A program made the translations under genes and the position numbers. Under the pieces are notes generated by a model. The model saw only the letters and a program-made list of their open reading frames with translations. It did not search any database and was not told the DNA's origin. This document shows positions 9,733-19,650 of a stretch of DNA of 64,000 nt, piece by piece (position 1 is the first letter of the stretch; each line of letters opens with the position of its first letter). The stretch comes from Gammaproteobacteria bacterium (GTDB lineage Bacteria > Pseudomonadota > Gammaproteobacteria > UBA5861): the NCBI GenBank assembly GCA_022360445.1, contig JAKSCV010000058.1, positions 62,001 through 126,000 on the forward strand, given 5' to 3'.

Positions 9733-11328
9733 ATGGACATTATTCAAAGCCGGGTTTCGACCCAAACCGAGGAGTACAAACAAAACTTTACTCATTATGA
9801 AACGCTGATTGACGAGCTGCACACTTACCGTAAGCAAGCATCCATCGGCGGTTCAGAAAAAGCCCGGACGCTGCATCGAAAGCGCAACCAGCTCATGCCG
9901 AGGGAGCGGATTGCTGCCGTACTCGATCCTGGCTCTCCCTGGCTTGAAATCGGCCAACTGGCTGGCTTAAAGCTGCACAAAGGAGTACCACCAGGTGCCT
10001 TAATGGTGACCGGCATCGGCCTGGTACGTAACCGCCCGTGCATGTTCATTTGCAATGATCCCACCGTTAAAGGCGGCACGCTGTACGGCATGACCTGCAA
10101 CAAGCAAATGCGTGCTCAGGAAATCGCGGAACAATACCACCTGCCGACCATCACAATGGTCCAATCCGGCGGTGCTTTTTTGCCCGACATTGCAGGGATT
10201 TTCCCGGACAAGCGGATCATGACAAATATTATTCGTCAGTCGGCCAAAGGCATTCCTCAAATTGCCTCGGTTCATGGGCCTTCGACCGCCGGCGGTGCGT
10301 ACATTCCAGCACTTTGCGATGAAAACATCATTGTTAAAAACCAAGGCGCCATGTTTCTTGGCGGGCCACAACTCACGTTTGCCGCAACCGGCGAACAGGT
10401 CGACGTCGAAACACTGGGCGGTGCCGAAATGCACTGCTCTGTGAGCGGTGTTGCGGACCATCTGGCCGAAAATGATCTGCATGCCATGGCATTGATTCGC
10501 AGTGCTGTCTCTAACCTTCCCTCACCCAAACCACTGCGCTGGGACGTTGAAGAACCGCGCGAGCCGCTTTATGATCCGAAAGAAATCTACGGCTTGATCA
10601 ACCGTGACCCCAAATTCCCCACCGACAACCGGGAAATCCTCGCACGCCTCGTCGATGGGAGCGAGATTCACGAATTCAAAAAGCTCTACGGCGACACGCT
10701 CATTACCGCTATGGCCCGCATCAAAGGCTATAAAGTCGGCATCCTGATTAATAACGGGGTGCTCTACACCGAGAGCTCCAACAAAGCCACGCACTTCATT
10801 GATATGTGTTCCAAGTGGGATATTCCCTTACTCTTCATTGCCGATATTAATGGCTTTATGGTGGGCACAGACGTTGAGCGCCAAGGCATTGCCAAAGCCG
10901 GTGCCAATATGATCAATGCCATGGCGAATGCCAAAGTCCCCCGTATCACGCTCATTATCGGCGGCTCTTATGGTGCAGGTTACCTGGCGATGTGTGGCCG
11001 GCCTTTTGATCCGGAACTCCTACTCATGTGGCCGACAGCGCGCTGCGCGCTCATGGGCACCGAGCAGGCCGTCACAACACTGACACAAGTGCAAGAAGGC
11101 ATTCATGAGCGTGAAGGAAGCAGCTGGACAGATGAGGAAAAGTCTGCCTTTCAGGCACCCATTCGCAAAACGTTCGACGACTTCGCCAATGCCTACAACT
11201 GGGCCGCTAACCAATGGTGTGATGCGATTATTGACCCTTTGGAAACACGTGACACCATTGCAATGGCCCTTGAACTATCGGGACGCAAGCCGACAGAAGA
11301 GACAACATTCGGTATTTTCCGAATGTAG
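9733..11328 (+). CDS. Acyl-CoA carboxylase carboxyltransferase (beta) subunit
   Basis: The 531-residue protein has the two crotonase-like halves of the biotin-dependent carboxyltransferase family. N-terminal landmarks are RERIAAVLDPGSPWLEIG, SGGAFLPDIAGIFPD and GPSTAGGAYIPAL; C-terminal landmarks are FIADINGFMVGTDVERQGIAKAGA and GGSYGAGYLAMCGRPFDP. These resemble methylcrotonyl-CoA/geranyl-CoA carboxylase beta subunits most closely. AAAAGGAAA precedes the ATG. No biotin carboxylase/BCCP alpha subunit is encoded nearby, so the partner must be elsewhere. An HMG-CoA lyase-like gene 10 kb away would fit leucine or isoprenoid breakdown, but they are not in one operon. Confidence 0.9.
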   Translation: MDIIQSRVSTQTEEYKQNFTHYETLIDELHTYRKQASIGGSEKARTLHRKRNQLMPRERIAAVLDPGSPWLEIGQLAGLKLHKGVPPGALMVTGIGLVRNRPCMFICNDPTVKGGTLYGMTCNKQMRAQEIAEQYHLPTITMVQSGGAFLPDIAGIFPDKRIMTNIIRQSAKGIPQIASVHGPSTAGGAYIPALCDENIIVKNQGAMFLGGPQLTFAATGEQVDVETLGGAEMHCSVSGVADHLAENDLHAMALIRSAVSNLPSPKPLRWDVEEPREPLYDPKEIYGLINRDPKFPTDNREILARLVDGSEIHEFKKLYGDTLITAMARIKGYKVGILINNGVLYTESSNKATHFIDMCSKWDIPLLFIADINGFMVGTDVERQGIAKAGANMINAMANAKVPRITLIIGGSYGAGYLAMCGRPFDPELLLMWPTARCALMGTEQAVTTLTQVQEGIHEREGSSWTDEEKSAFQAPIRKTFDDFANAYNWAANQWCDAIIDPLETRDTIAMALELSGRKPTEETTFGIFRM

Positions 11329-11353
11329 TTATTGACTGCCGAGCGCACCGGCT

Positions 11354-11698
11354 TTATCGAGCAAACGCCGGGTTAGGGCACTGCTGATCCACCATCTTCA
11401 TGACCTTATCCTGCAGTGCTTTGTTTTTATCAATCTTAGGATACTTGGCTGGCAGAGCATTAAAACAACGCTCTGCTGCACCCATAACGGCCATCATCTC
11501 ACCTTGTGCCGTCGCCTGGTTCGCCCCATTGCCAGAGGCTTGTGCTTCACTTAATCGCTCTAAGGCTTCACTGACTTTTTTGTAGGGCGCCTCCAGACAC
11601 TGGCAAACATCTGTCGCGGCAGCAGACAAGTCGGCTGCTTGTACGGCTCCCTGTAGAAATAACAGCATTCCCATAATCCACATAGAATATACCTTCAT
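11354..11698 (-). CDS. Small secreted protein of unknown function
   Basis: I do not recognise this 114-residue protein. It starts with a clear signal peptide (MKVYSMWIMGMLLFLQGAVQA before ADLS). The mature part is about 90 residues, predicted mostly helical, with Cys residues in DVCQCLEAP, ERCFNALP and QQCPNP that could form disulfides in the periplasm. It lies downstream of htpX on the same strand with a 41 bp spacer that contains an AGGAGAAA Shine-Dalgarno, so the two may share a transcript. Confidence 0.75.
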   Translation of the reverse strand: MKVYSMWIMGMLLFLQGAVQAADLSAAATDVCQCLEAPYKKVSEALERLSEAQASGNGANQATAQGEMMAVMGAAERCFNALPAKYPKIDKNKALQDKVMKMVDQQCPNPAFAR

Positions 11699-11739
11699 GA
11701 ACTTTCTCCTCGTCTCAATATTGGCCCCTTAAACAATCC

Positions 11740-12627
11740 CTAGTTCATGGATTCCAGAGCTTTAATTCTCTGCTCAATGGGCGGGTGGCTGGCAAACAGT
11801 TTCTTGAAACCGTCAACATGCCCCCGGTTAATCCCAAAAGCGGTCAAGGTCTCGGGTAATTCATTTGGCCGCTCGTAATCCGCCTGTAAACGCTTTAAGG
11901 CACGTATCATCGGGACTTTCCCATTAAGTGCGGCTGACCCGGCATCTGCCCGATATTCCCGATAGCGAGAGAACCACATCACGACCGTCGAAGCGAGAAT
12001 GCCTAATACGATTTCGGCCACCAGCGTAGTCATAAAAAAGCCAATACCGTGACCTCGCTCATTTTTAAGCAAGACCCGATCAACCAGATAACCAATAATC
12101 CGTGAAATAAAGATAACGAATGTATTCACCACACCTTGCACCAAAGCCAGGGTCACCATATCGCCGTTGGCGACATGAGCAATTTCATGCGCCATCACTG
12201 CGCGCGCCTCATCTTCATCAAACCGCTGCAGTAAGCCTTCACTGACGGCGACAAGAGCATCATTTTTGTTCCAGCCTGTGGCAAACGCATTGGCCTGCTG
12301 GCTGGGGAAAATGCCCACATCGGGCATATTGATACCTGCATCGCGGGCCAGATCTTGGACCGTTTCCAAAAGCCATCGCTCGCGTGCGTTGGTCGGCTGT
12401 TCAATGAGCTGAGTCCTGGTAGACCACAGTGCCATTTTCTTGGAGAGAAGCAAGGAAATCAGTGAGCCGCTGAAACCAAAGACAGCGGAAAAAATCAGCA
12501 GACCCGTAAAGTTGATGCCGGTTCCACTCTGATTCAGGTAGGAATCAACACCCAAGAGCCGCAAAACAATGGAGGCAACAACAATAACGGCCAGGTTAGT
12601 CCCCAAAAACAATAATACTCTTAACAT
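11740..12627 (-). CDS. htpX: Membrane protease HtpX
   Basis: HtpX is a zinc metalloprotease of the inner membrane (M48 family) that degrades misfolded membrane proteins together with FtsH. The 295-residue protein has two N-terminal membrane spans (about residues 5-25 and 40-60), the HEIAH zinc motif at 147-151, two further hydrophobic segments after it, and the downstream metal ligand in [10 protein letters not shown]. Length and start match the family. It is divergent from acnA. Confidence 0.95.
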   Translation of the reverse strand: MLRVLLFLGTNLAVIVVASIVLRLLGVDSYLNQSGTGINFTGLLIFSAVFGFSGSLISLLLSKKMALWSTRTQLIEQPTNARERWLLETVQDLARDAGINMPDVGIFPSQQANAFATGWNKNDALVAVSEGLLQRFDEDEARAVMAHEIAHVANGDMVTLALVQGVVNTFVIFISRIIGYLVDRVLLKNERGHGIGFFMTTLVAEIVLGILASTVVMWFSRYREYRADAGSAALNGKVPMIRALKRLQADYERPNELPETLTAFGINRGHVDGFKKLFASHPPIEQRIKALESMN

Positions 12628-12828
12628 AGAAACGATGTATTCCTCTGCATCTGATCACATGCATAGTGGCGATTAAATCCTAACTTTTCAAGCGCTTTTA
12701 ACTCGGCCGGGTTCGCGATATTGTATTGCTTTTAATCCTATTGAAACTCTACTTTGGCACCTTAAAATGAAGATCGACTGCCAGCACATTATTCATACGT
12801 TCTTTTGTTAACCGAAAGGAAATCCACT

Positions 12829-15501
12829 ATGCCTAGCCAATTCGCCAAGAAAACGCAAATCGATGTCAATGGTACGAAGTACGAAGTCGTTGATATCTCC
12901 GCGGTTGCAAACGAATTCAATATCGAAGCACTGCCCTTTTCTATCCGGATCTTGTTGGAAAACCAACTTCGCCACCTGGATGAGAAAACGGTCACAACTG
13001 ACGATGTCAAAGCACTGGCGGGCTGGATACCTGATAACCGCGCGGAACATGAAATCGCATTCTCTCCCGCCCGCGTAGTACTCCAGGACTTTACCGGCGT
13101 ACCTGCGATTGTTGATCTGGCGGCCATGCGTGATGCCGTTACTGAGCTGGGCGGAAACCCACTAGCCGTTAATCCCCGAATTCCAGTTGAACTTGTCATC
13201 GATCACTCCGTTATGGTTGACCACTTTGGCACGCCCGCAGCGCTCAATGAAAACACGGATATTGAATTTGAGCGTAACCGCGAACGTTATGAGTTTTTGC
13301 GCTGGGGCCAGAAGGCATTTGACAACTTTAAAGTTGTCCCCCCAGGCACGGGTATTGTTCATCAGGTGAACCTCGAGTATTTGGCCCGAGGTGTATTTGA
13401 TGTGAAACAGGATGGCGTGCGCACCGCCTACTTTGACACACTTGTTGGCACCGATTCACACACGACGATGATCAACGGAATCGGTGTACTCGGTTGGGGT
13501 GTGGGTGGTATTGAGGCTGAAGCGGCCATGCTAGGCCAGCCACTCTCAATGCTAATCCCCGATGTGATTGGCTTTAAACTCACCGGACAAATGCAAGCAG
13601 GGCTCACGGCAACGGATCTTGTCCTGACAGTGACCGAAATACTGCGTGAACTCGGGGTTGTTGGCAAGTTCGTTGAGTTTTTTGGAGAAGGTGTTAGCCG
13701 GCTTCCTCTGGCTGACCGGGCAACCATTGCCAATATGGCCCCGGAATACGGGGCCACTTGTGGCTACTTCCCCATTGATAAGGAAACGATCCGTTACCTA
13801 GAAACAACGGGCCGGACTAAATCACAGTGCGACCTTGTCGAAGCCTACAGTAAAAAACTTCTCGCCTGGTATGAGCCTGATATGCCTGACCCACAATACA
13901 CCCAGGTGGTGACACTTGATCTGGGCACAGTGGAAAAAAGCCTGGCCGGACCCAAACGTCCGCAAGACAGAATACCGCTTTCACAGGTTAAGTCCGGTTT
14001 TGAAAAATCTCGCCTCGAATTAATCAACGCGGCCGCCAGCACTCCCCCCAGAACAGTCGATAATGTCCAGTTCAAAGAAAAGTCGTTCTCCCTGGAAGAC
14101 GGCGCAGTCGTTATTGCAGCCATTACCAGCTGCACAAATACCTCAAACCCATCCGTTATGCTGGGTGCAGGACTGCTCGCAAAAAAAGCCATCGAGAAAG
14201 GGCTCAACACAAAGCCTTGGGTTAAAACCAGCTTAGCACCAGGGTCACAAGTGGTACCCGAGTACCTCAACCAAGCGGGGCTGACCCCGTATCTGGAGAA
14301 GCTCGGCTTTTATCTTGTAGGATTTGGCTGCACCACTTGTATCGGCAATTCGGGCCCTCTGCCCGCTCCTATCGTTAATGCGATTCACGAAAAGGAGTTA
14401 ACCGTATGCTCCGTATTATCAGGCAACCGTAACTTCGAAGGGCGCATTCATTCGGAAGTTAAGGCAAATTACTTAGCTTCTCCTCCCATGGTGGTGGCTT
14501 ATGCCATTGCGGGCAGTATGAATATTGATCTTGACAGTGAGGCGATCGGCACAGATGCCGAAGGTAAGCCGGTCTACCTCAAGGATATTTGGCCCTCTCA
14601 GGAAGAAATTGACAAGCTTCGCTTGTTGATTGACAAAGAGCTGTTTACAGAAAAATACGCCTCTGTCTTCGAAGGCTCGCCTGCCTGGAATGCACTCCCC
14701 GTGTCCGATACGCCTCAATACCCCTGGCCCAAATCAACCTACATCAAAAAGCCGCCTTTCTTTGATGGCATGTCCCCACAAGCACAGCAACAGATCCCGG
14801 CGATCGAGTCTGCACGTTGTCTGGTAAAACTGGGCGATAGTGTGACGACGGACCATATTTCACCCGCCGGCTCAATCAAGCCAAGCAGTCCGGCAGGTCT
14901 GTATTTACAAGCTGAGGGTGTACTACCACAAAGTTTCAATTCTTATGGCTCACGTCGTGGTAACCATGAGGTCATGATGCGAGGTACCTTTGCCAATATT
15001 CGTTTGCGCAACCAACTCGCACCGGGGAAAGAGGGTAGTTGGACCACTTACTTCCCTTCAGATGAACAAATCAGTATTTTTGATGCAGCCATGAAATATG
15101 CCGAGAGCCAAACACCACTGATCGTACTGGCCGGTAAAGAGTACGGAACCGGTTCCTCCCGGGACTGGGCCGCCAAAGGAACCACCTTGCTTGGTGTCAA
15201 AGCCGTCATTGCCCAGAGTTATGAACGCATCCATCGCTCCAATCTGGTGGGTATGGGGGTCCTACCGTTGCAATTCATGGACGGTGAATCAGCCGAGACA
15301 CTGAATTTAACCGGCACAGAGATCTTTTCGATTCCGGTTATTGCAGAAAATCAAGACGAAGTTGCCGTGAGCTTTGCCGACAGCAAGGGACAGGTGCGCT
15401 CTTTTACAGCACAGATCCGAATCGATACACCTGTCGAGTTTCAGTATTACCTCAACAATGGCATCCTACCGTATGTCGTGCGCGATCTGTCACAACACTA
15501 A
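12829..15501 (+). CDS. acnA: Aconitate hydratase AcnA
   Basis: This is the monomeric IRP/AcnA-type aconitase of the TCA cycle, interconverting citrate and isocitrate with a [4Fe-4S] cluster. Cluster cysteines lie in ITSCTNTSNPSVMLGAGL and VGFGCTTCIGNSGPL; the C-terminal swivel domain includes GKEYGTGSSRDWAAKGT. The reading frame opens at 12805, but the ATG at 12829 (MPSQFAKKTQ) has GAAAGGAAA just upstream and gives 890 residues, the normal AcnA length. The ~200 bp divergent gap to htpX should hold its promoter. It is monocistronic, with a hairpin downstream. Confidence 0.95.
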   Translation: MPSQFAKKTQIDVNGTKYEVVDISAVANEFNIEALPFSIRILLENQLRHLDEKTVTTDDVKALAGWIPDNRAEHEIAFSPARVVLQDFTGVPAIVDLAAMRDAVTELGGNPLAVNPRIPVELVIDHSVMVDHFGTPAALNENTDIEFERNRERYEFLRWGQKAFDNFKVVPPGTGIVHQVNLEYLARGVFDVKQDGVRTAYFDTLVGTDSHTTMINGIGVLGWGVGGIEAEAAMLGQPLSMLIPDVIGFKLTGQMQAGLTATDLVLTVTEILRELGVVGKFVEFFGEGVSRLPLADRATIANMAPEYGATCGYFPIDKETIRYLETTGRTKSQCDLVEAYSKKLLAWYEPDMPDPQYTQVVTLDLGTVEKSLAGPKRPQDRIPLSQVKSGFEKSRLELINAAASTPPRTVDNVQFKEKSFSLEDGAVVIAAITSCTNTSNPSVMLGAGLLAKKAIEKGLNTKPWVKTSLAPGSQVVPEYLNQAGLTPYLEKLGFYLVGFGCTTCIGNSGPLPAPIVNAIHEKELTVCSVLSGNRNFEGRIHSEVKANYLASPPMVVAYAIAGSMNIDLDSEAIGTDAEGKPVYLKDIWPSQEEIDKLRLLIDKELFTEKYASVFEGSPAWNALPVSDTPQYPWPKSTYIKKPPFFDGMSPQAQQQIPAIESARCLVKLGDSVTTDHISPAGSIKPSSPAGLYLQAEGVLPQSFNSYGSRRGNHEVMMRGTFANIRLRNQLAPGKEGSWTTYFPSDEQISIFDAAMKYAESQTPLIVLAGKEYGTGSSRDWAAKGTTLLGVKAVIAQSYERIHRSNLVGMGVLPLQFMDGESAETLNLTGTEIFSIPVIAENQDEVAVSFADSKGQVRSFTAQIRIDTPVEFQYYLNNGILPYVVRDLSQH

Positions 15502-15515
15502 ATACCGCATCACCG

Positions 15516-15545
15516 AGCGGGAGATTCCAATACGCTCCCGCTGCT
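15516..15545 (+). terminator. Hairpin downstream of acnA
   Basis: AGCGGGAG at 15516-15523 pairs exactly with CTCCCGCT at 15535-15542 around an 11-base loop, starting 15 bases after the acnA stop. The T-tract is weak (GCTTTG), so termination may be partial. Confidence 0.6.
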
Positions 15546-15777
15546 TTGATGCATGTTGCGTTAACCAGCCTTTCATCCGCTGATACCGCCCAATCATACC
15601 CATTCCTCTACGATTCATTTAAATTTTTCCTGCTGTTGTCGATGTCAAGCCCCAAGCACTGTCTTTTGTGCAGGCCTGAGGAGTATGCCCAGCCCATACC
15701 AGAGATGCCTATCCGCAAAGGAATGTGTTGTAACCAAGGACCCTTTAACAAAAATCACTCAACATAAGGGCGACAAC

Positions 15778-18552
15778 ATGAAAACCCCATTCACGTTACT
15801 TAAGCATTTTACGCTGTCTGCTTCTGTTGTATTGGCACTAGCTGCTTGCGAAAGCGGAACAGAAGTTTCAACAAATAACGAAAACGAATCAAACTCAAAC
15901 AACAATGAAGAGGAAATTGTCTCTTCAGCAACAGCAGGCATTGCTTTACCGACCGAGATCTCAGCAGTACCCATTCAAAAAAACAATCCCTCATTGTCAA
16001 AAGCAAGCTTCAGCAATCGCCTTATGGCTCTGAGCAACTCAACAGCTGAGCTTAGCCAGGACTCGGATTACCACACCACAGCCACCCGAAAATACATTGA
16101 AGAACGCGCGCTTGAGCAGTTCGACATTATTGAACAACTGCTGAAAGCCATTGGCCAAACACACTATGCTGATGCTTCTGTGATCAACCAGGGTCCCTAC
16201 ACCGCCATCATCACTTGGGAAGATGAACAAGATGGCCGCGACATCAAAACCCTTCAGCCCTGGGTCGTCGAGTCAAAAATGATTCTTGAAAACGATGTCG
16301 AAGTAAACCGTGTTCAGGCTTGGATTGAAGAGCCTGATCGTGACAACCCAGGTCAGATTCGCTTACTGAAGGCCGAGTTCAAAGTTTACTCAGCAGCCAC
16401 CACCGCCGAAGATGGGACTTACACAGACTATGGCAACTGGGAACTGAATGTCGCCTTTAACGAAGAAGCCAGCAGCTTTTTTGTCTTAACTTCCGCGTCT
16501 GACAATGGTGTCAGCACGATCAAAATGAATGAATCCATGTCGTTTAATGACTTTTCCCATCACGTCAAAGGTATTCTGAACCGAAGTGCAGAAACAGGGT
16601 ATGGCAAAGTCGCCTATCCGGACTGGCACAGCTGCGATACGCACCCCTGCCAGCCTGAAACGACAACAACCGCTTATGCCTATAACAGCGACTACCTGGC
16701 TGTCCAAAGTGCAGACGACCTAGAACCTGCGTATAAAGACAGAAACCCAGACAATGCCATCGAACTCACCCATCGTTATGGTGTTTTCTTTGCAGAAAGT
16801 GACAGTGGTGCAGGCATTGCTGCTGGCGACAGCCTGGAAAAACACAAAGCTTTTGGGTTCCCAATCCAGTTTCTAAACGAACATAACCTGGAGCAGCACG
16901 CTTACTACGGCGCATGGCAGGGTCGGCATGAGATCTGGGGCGGTAACGACCTGGAGCCGGGTGATACCGTCACTCGTAATGACCACCACAACGACAGCGA
17001 AGAGGCCGCTTCGTTTATTGTTTCACAAACATTTAATGGTACATTGACGAAACGCACGCTGACAGCGGGCTCTCTTTCAGACATTGCCAACATTGTTGTC
17101 GAAACCTGGATCAATAAACATTACGAGCTGCGCTGGGATGCCTCAGCAAATAGCGGCGCTGGCGCATGGCAATATTGTGATGGCTGGATAGATTGGAGCC
17201 AGAACCCAGCCTTATGTCATGATTTTGAATCGAATGAACCTGTCAATCTCACAGAAATGACCGACTTCAGTATCCTCAAAGTAGGGGAAGAAGACCGTAA
17301 ATTTGTCCATATCAGTGGCTGGGACCCTGCTTTAAATAATGGCAACGGCGGCCCAGTCGATTATGTTTACCTTGGCAGCACCCATGAGGGTGTCAACTGG
17401 AGCGGCGCTGGATTCTACCCCGCCGAACACGGCGAGCATGGCAGGTTGACCCCCATGCCAAATGCGACACGCTATGCACCCGAAGATAGTGACACGCTGT
17501 GGATCAACATTGACGGCTCCTTGTTCATCGCCTACACAGGGACTGAATGGGTTCAGAAAGAGCTCGAAAGCTTTGATGAAGAAACCTGGACACCCACCTT
17601 CAATGACAGTGCTGACACACCATTCACCCTGGAAATAGGGCGGGAATACTACATCAACAATCAAGGTGCCAATTACATTGTACGACGCATCGACGATACC
17701 GGCAGCGAAAGTAATGACTACCAGGTCATGACAGAATTGCAAACAGCCGCCAACCCCAAAAATATTACCTCTATTTTACCCTTGGGGACGGACTATCTGG
17801 CTGCGCCTTGGCAGCCGGAAGTCAAATTCACTCTGGGCCAAAACCCGGAAGACAGCGGCACTTTCATGAAGCTGACTTATGCCAATGATGACCCTAATAC
17901 ACCTGATAAGGATGAAACCGGAACACGGGTTGAAGACGGGCAATGGGGACTCCAAGCGTATGACAGCAGTGATATGCCACTGGATGCCAGCGGCTCACCG
18001 GTTTCGGTTGATGGTTACGGCTTACCTGTTGGCGATGCAACACCCGTTCAATTTAACTGGGAATACTCCGAAGAAGGTTGGGGTACACAGCAATTCCTGT
18101 GCTCACCCGATTGTTCAGCGGTCGATAATTACCTAATCCTTTCTGACCCTGTGCGCTTCCAGCCTCTCGCCGCCACAAACCATAGCGGTGCAGAGAAAAC
18201 TTTGTCACTGGCTTTCGATGGCTGGATGCATGGCTTGCCTGATCTCTACTTTGAACTCCACAAAAATGACTTTGTCATGAGCAGCGAGATCGCCGACAAA
18301 GTGATTAACCTCTCCGCTGGCACAGAATTGGTTGACGCAAGCGACAACACGGTTCGCTATTACCTCAAACCACTTGACGTGAGCATCTTCCTAAACGTTG
18401 TCACCCAACCGGCAGATGGTCTGTCCTTCCCGGATATTACACTGTCTGAGTCGGCTGATCTGACCACAGTACCCGACTACACAGACACCGGCATGGGAGA
18501 CAAACCCACAGATACCGAGATACGCTTCTCCGAAGGTATCGCGATTCAGTAA
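15778..18552 (+). CDS. Large lipoprotein of unknown function
   Basis: The 924-residue protein starts with a lipoprotein signal peptide, MKTPFTLLKHFTLSASVVLALAAC, giving lipobox LALAAC with Cys24. A low-complexity Asn/Glu/Ser linker (about residues 29-48) follows. The rest is acidic and rich in aromatic residues, Asp, Asn and Gly, with stretches such as DPNTPDKDETGTRVEDGQ that could bind calcium. I recognise no enzyme motif. The frame opens earlier (15685), but the ATG at 15778 has AAGGGCGA upstream and fits the signal peptide. A strong terminator follows, so it is monocistronic. Anchoring in the outer membrane is inferred from the lipobox (Glu at +2, not Asp). Confidence 0.8.
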   Translation: MKTPFTLLKHFTLSASVVLALAACESGTEVSTNNENESNSNNNEEEIVSSATAGIALPTEISAVPIQKNNPSLSKASFSNRLMALSNSTAELSQDSDYHTTATRKYIEERALEQFDIIEQLLKAIGQTHYADASVINQGPYTAIITWEDEQDGRDIKTLQPWVVESKMILENDVEVNRVQAWIEEPDRDNPGQIRLLKAEFKVYSAATTAEDGTYTDYGNWELNVAFNEEASSFFVLTSASDNGVSTIKMNESMSFNDFSHHVKGILNRSAETGYGKVAYPDWHSCDTHPCQPETTTTAYAYNSDYLAVQSADDLEPAYKDRNPDNAIELTHRYGVFFAESDSGAGIAAGDSLEKHKAFGFPIQFLNEHNLEQHAYYGAWQGRHEIWGGNDLEPGDTVTRNDHHNDSEEAASFIVSQTFNGTLTKRTLTAGSLSDIANIVVETWINKHYELRWDASANSGAGAWQYCDGWIDWSQNPALCHDFESNEPVNLTEMTDFSILKVGEEDRKFVHISGWDPALNNGNGGPVDYVYLGSTHEGVNWSGAGFYPAEHGEHGRLTPMPNATRYAPEDSDTLWINIDGSLFIAYTGTEWVQKELESFDEETWTPTFNDSADTPFTLEIGREYYINNQGANYIVRRIDDTGSESNDYQVMTELQTAANPKNITSILPLGTDYLAAPWQPEVKFTLGQNPEDSGTFMKLTYANDDPNTPDKDETGTRVEDGQWGLQAYDSSDMPLDASGSPVSVDGYGLPVGDATPVQFNWEYSEEGWGTQQFLCSPDCSAVDNYLILSDPVRFQPLAATNHSGAEKTLSLAFDGWMHGLPDLYFELHKNDFVMSSEIADKVINLSAGTELVDASDNTVRYYLKPLDVSIFLNVVTQPADGLSFPDITLSESADLTTVPDYTDTGMGDKPTDTEIRFSEGIAIQ

Positions 18553-18571
18553 CCCATCAACCCGCAAAGTC

Positions 18572-18610
18572 AGCACATCCCTTCGGTTACCGGTGGGATG
18601 TGCTTTTTCT
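18572..18610 (+). terminator. Intrinsic terminator after the large lipoprotein gene
   Basis: A 10-bp perfect stem, AGCACATCCC (18572-18581) with GGGATGTGCT (18595-18604), encloses a 13-base loop and runs into TTTTTCT. It lies 20 bases after the stop codon. Confidence 0.9.
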
Positions 18611-18694
18611 ATCACACAAAAAATGGCTGCAAAAATGCAAAGCCATGTAAAATAACGCTCCATGTCAGCATAAGACCCAAACACAAAGACCCGG

Positions 18695-19648
18695 ATGGAA
18701 CAACAAGTAAACTCACCTCATTATCTGGCGCTCTCAGGCGGCGTGGGCGGTGCAAAACTTACCCTTGGACTCAGTCACGTCCTTCCCGCGGAACAGCTCA
18801 CGATTGTGGCCAATACCGGCGACGACTTCGAACACCTGGGCCTGACGATTTGCCCTGATATTGATACCTTGCTCTACACCCTGGCAGGCATTAACAACAC
18901 GGCACTCGGCTGGGGTAGGCAAGACGAGTCCTGGCACTTTATGGAAACGCTCAAAGCGCTGGGGGGTGAAACCTGGTTTCAATTGGGTGACCGGGATTTA
19001 GCTCTGCATACCATCAGAAGCCAGAAACTCACGCAAGGTGGGACATTGTCTCAAGTAACGCACTTTTTGTGTCAGCAGCTGGGCATTTCTCCCAACGTCA
19101 ACCCCATGACCGATGACCCGCTTAAAACGATCGTCAAAACGACACAAGGGACTCTGGCCTTTCAGCACTATTTTGTGCGCGAACAATGCCGCCCCGTCAT
19201 CACCGGAGTCGAATTTGAAGGCAGACATTCCGCCCAGCCCAGTGCCGCATTTTCAAGCGCCCTGCATCATCCGTACTTGAAGGCGGTCATCATCTGCCCC
19301 TCGAACCCCTTCGTCAGCATTGCCCCCATCCGCTCGCTGCCGGGGGTTGATAAAGCCTTAAACACACGACCCGTCATTGCGGTCTCACCGATTATTGCGG
19401 GCAAGGCCCTAAAGGGTCCTGCGGACAAAATGATGCGGGAATTGAAAATACCCTGTACGGCCCTGGGAGTGTGTGAATATTACGGCAGCCTACTGAATGG
19501 CTTTGTGCTTGATGAGGCCGATGCGCACTACAGCCAGGAGATTGAAGCCCATGGCGTACGTACGCTGACGACTCAAACGGTTATGAAAACACTGGATGAC
19601 CGCATTCGGCTCGCAGAAGAGATCGTTACCTGGATCAATACCCTGTAG
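18695..19648 (+). CDS. cofD: CofD-type 2-phospho-L-lactate (or PEP) transferase
   Basis: CofD/FbiA joins a phospho-lactate, phosphoenolpyruvate or phosphoglycerate moiety to the deazaflavin Fo in coenzyme F420 synthesis. The 317-residue protein has the N-terminal ALSGGVGGAKLTLGL, the conserved NTGDDFEHLGLTICPDIDTLLYTLAG (about residues 40-65), the GWGRQDE and WFQLGDRDLA motifs, and the later ICPSNPFVSIAPI. These separate it from the related YvcK family. No cofC, cofE/fbiB or fbiC homologue is adjacent, so the rest of the pathway would have to be elsewhere. F420 is uncommon in Gammaproteobacteria. Confidence 0.9.
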   Translation: MEQQVNSPHYLALSGGVGGAKLTLGLSHVLPAEQLTIVANTGDDFEHLGLTICPDIDTLLYTLAGINNTALGWGRQDESWHFMETLKALGGETWFQLGDRDLALHTIRSQKLTQGGTLSQVTHFLCQQLGISPNVNPMTDDPLKTIVKTTQGTLAFQHYFVREQCRPVITGVEFEGRHSAQPSAAFSSALHHPYLKAVIICPSNPFVSIAPIRSLPGVDKALNTRPVIAVSPIIAGKALKGPADKMMRELKIPCTALGVCEYYGSLLNGFVLDEADAHYSQEIEAHGVRTLTTQTVMKTLDDRIRLAEEIVTWINTL

Positions 19649-19650
19649 CC

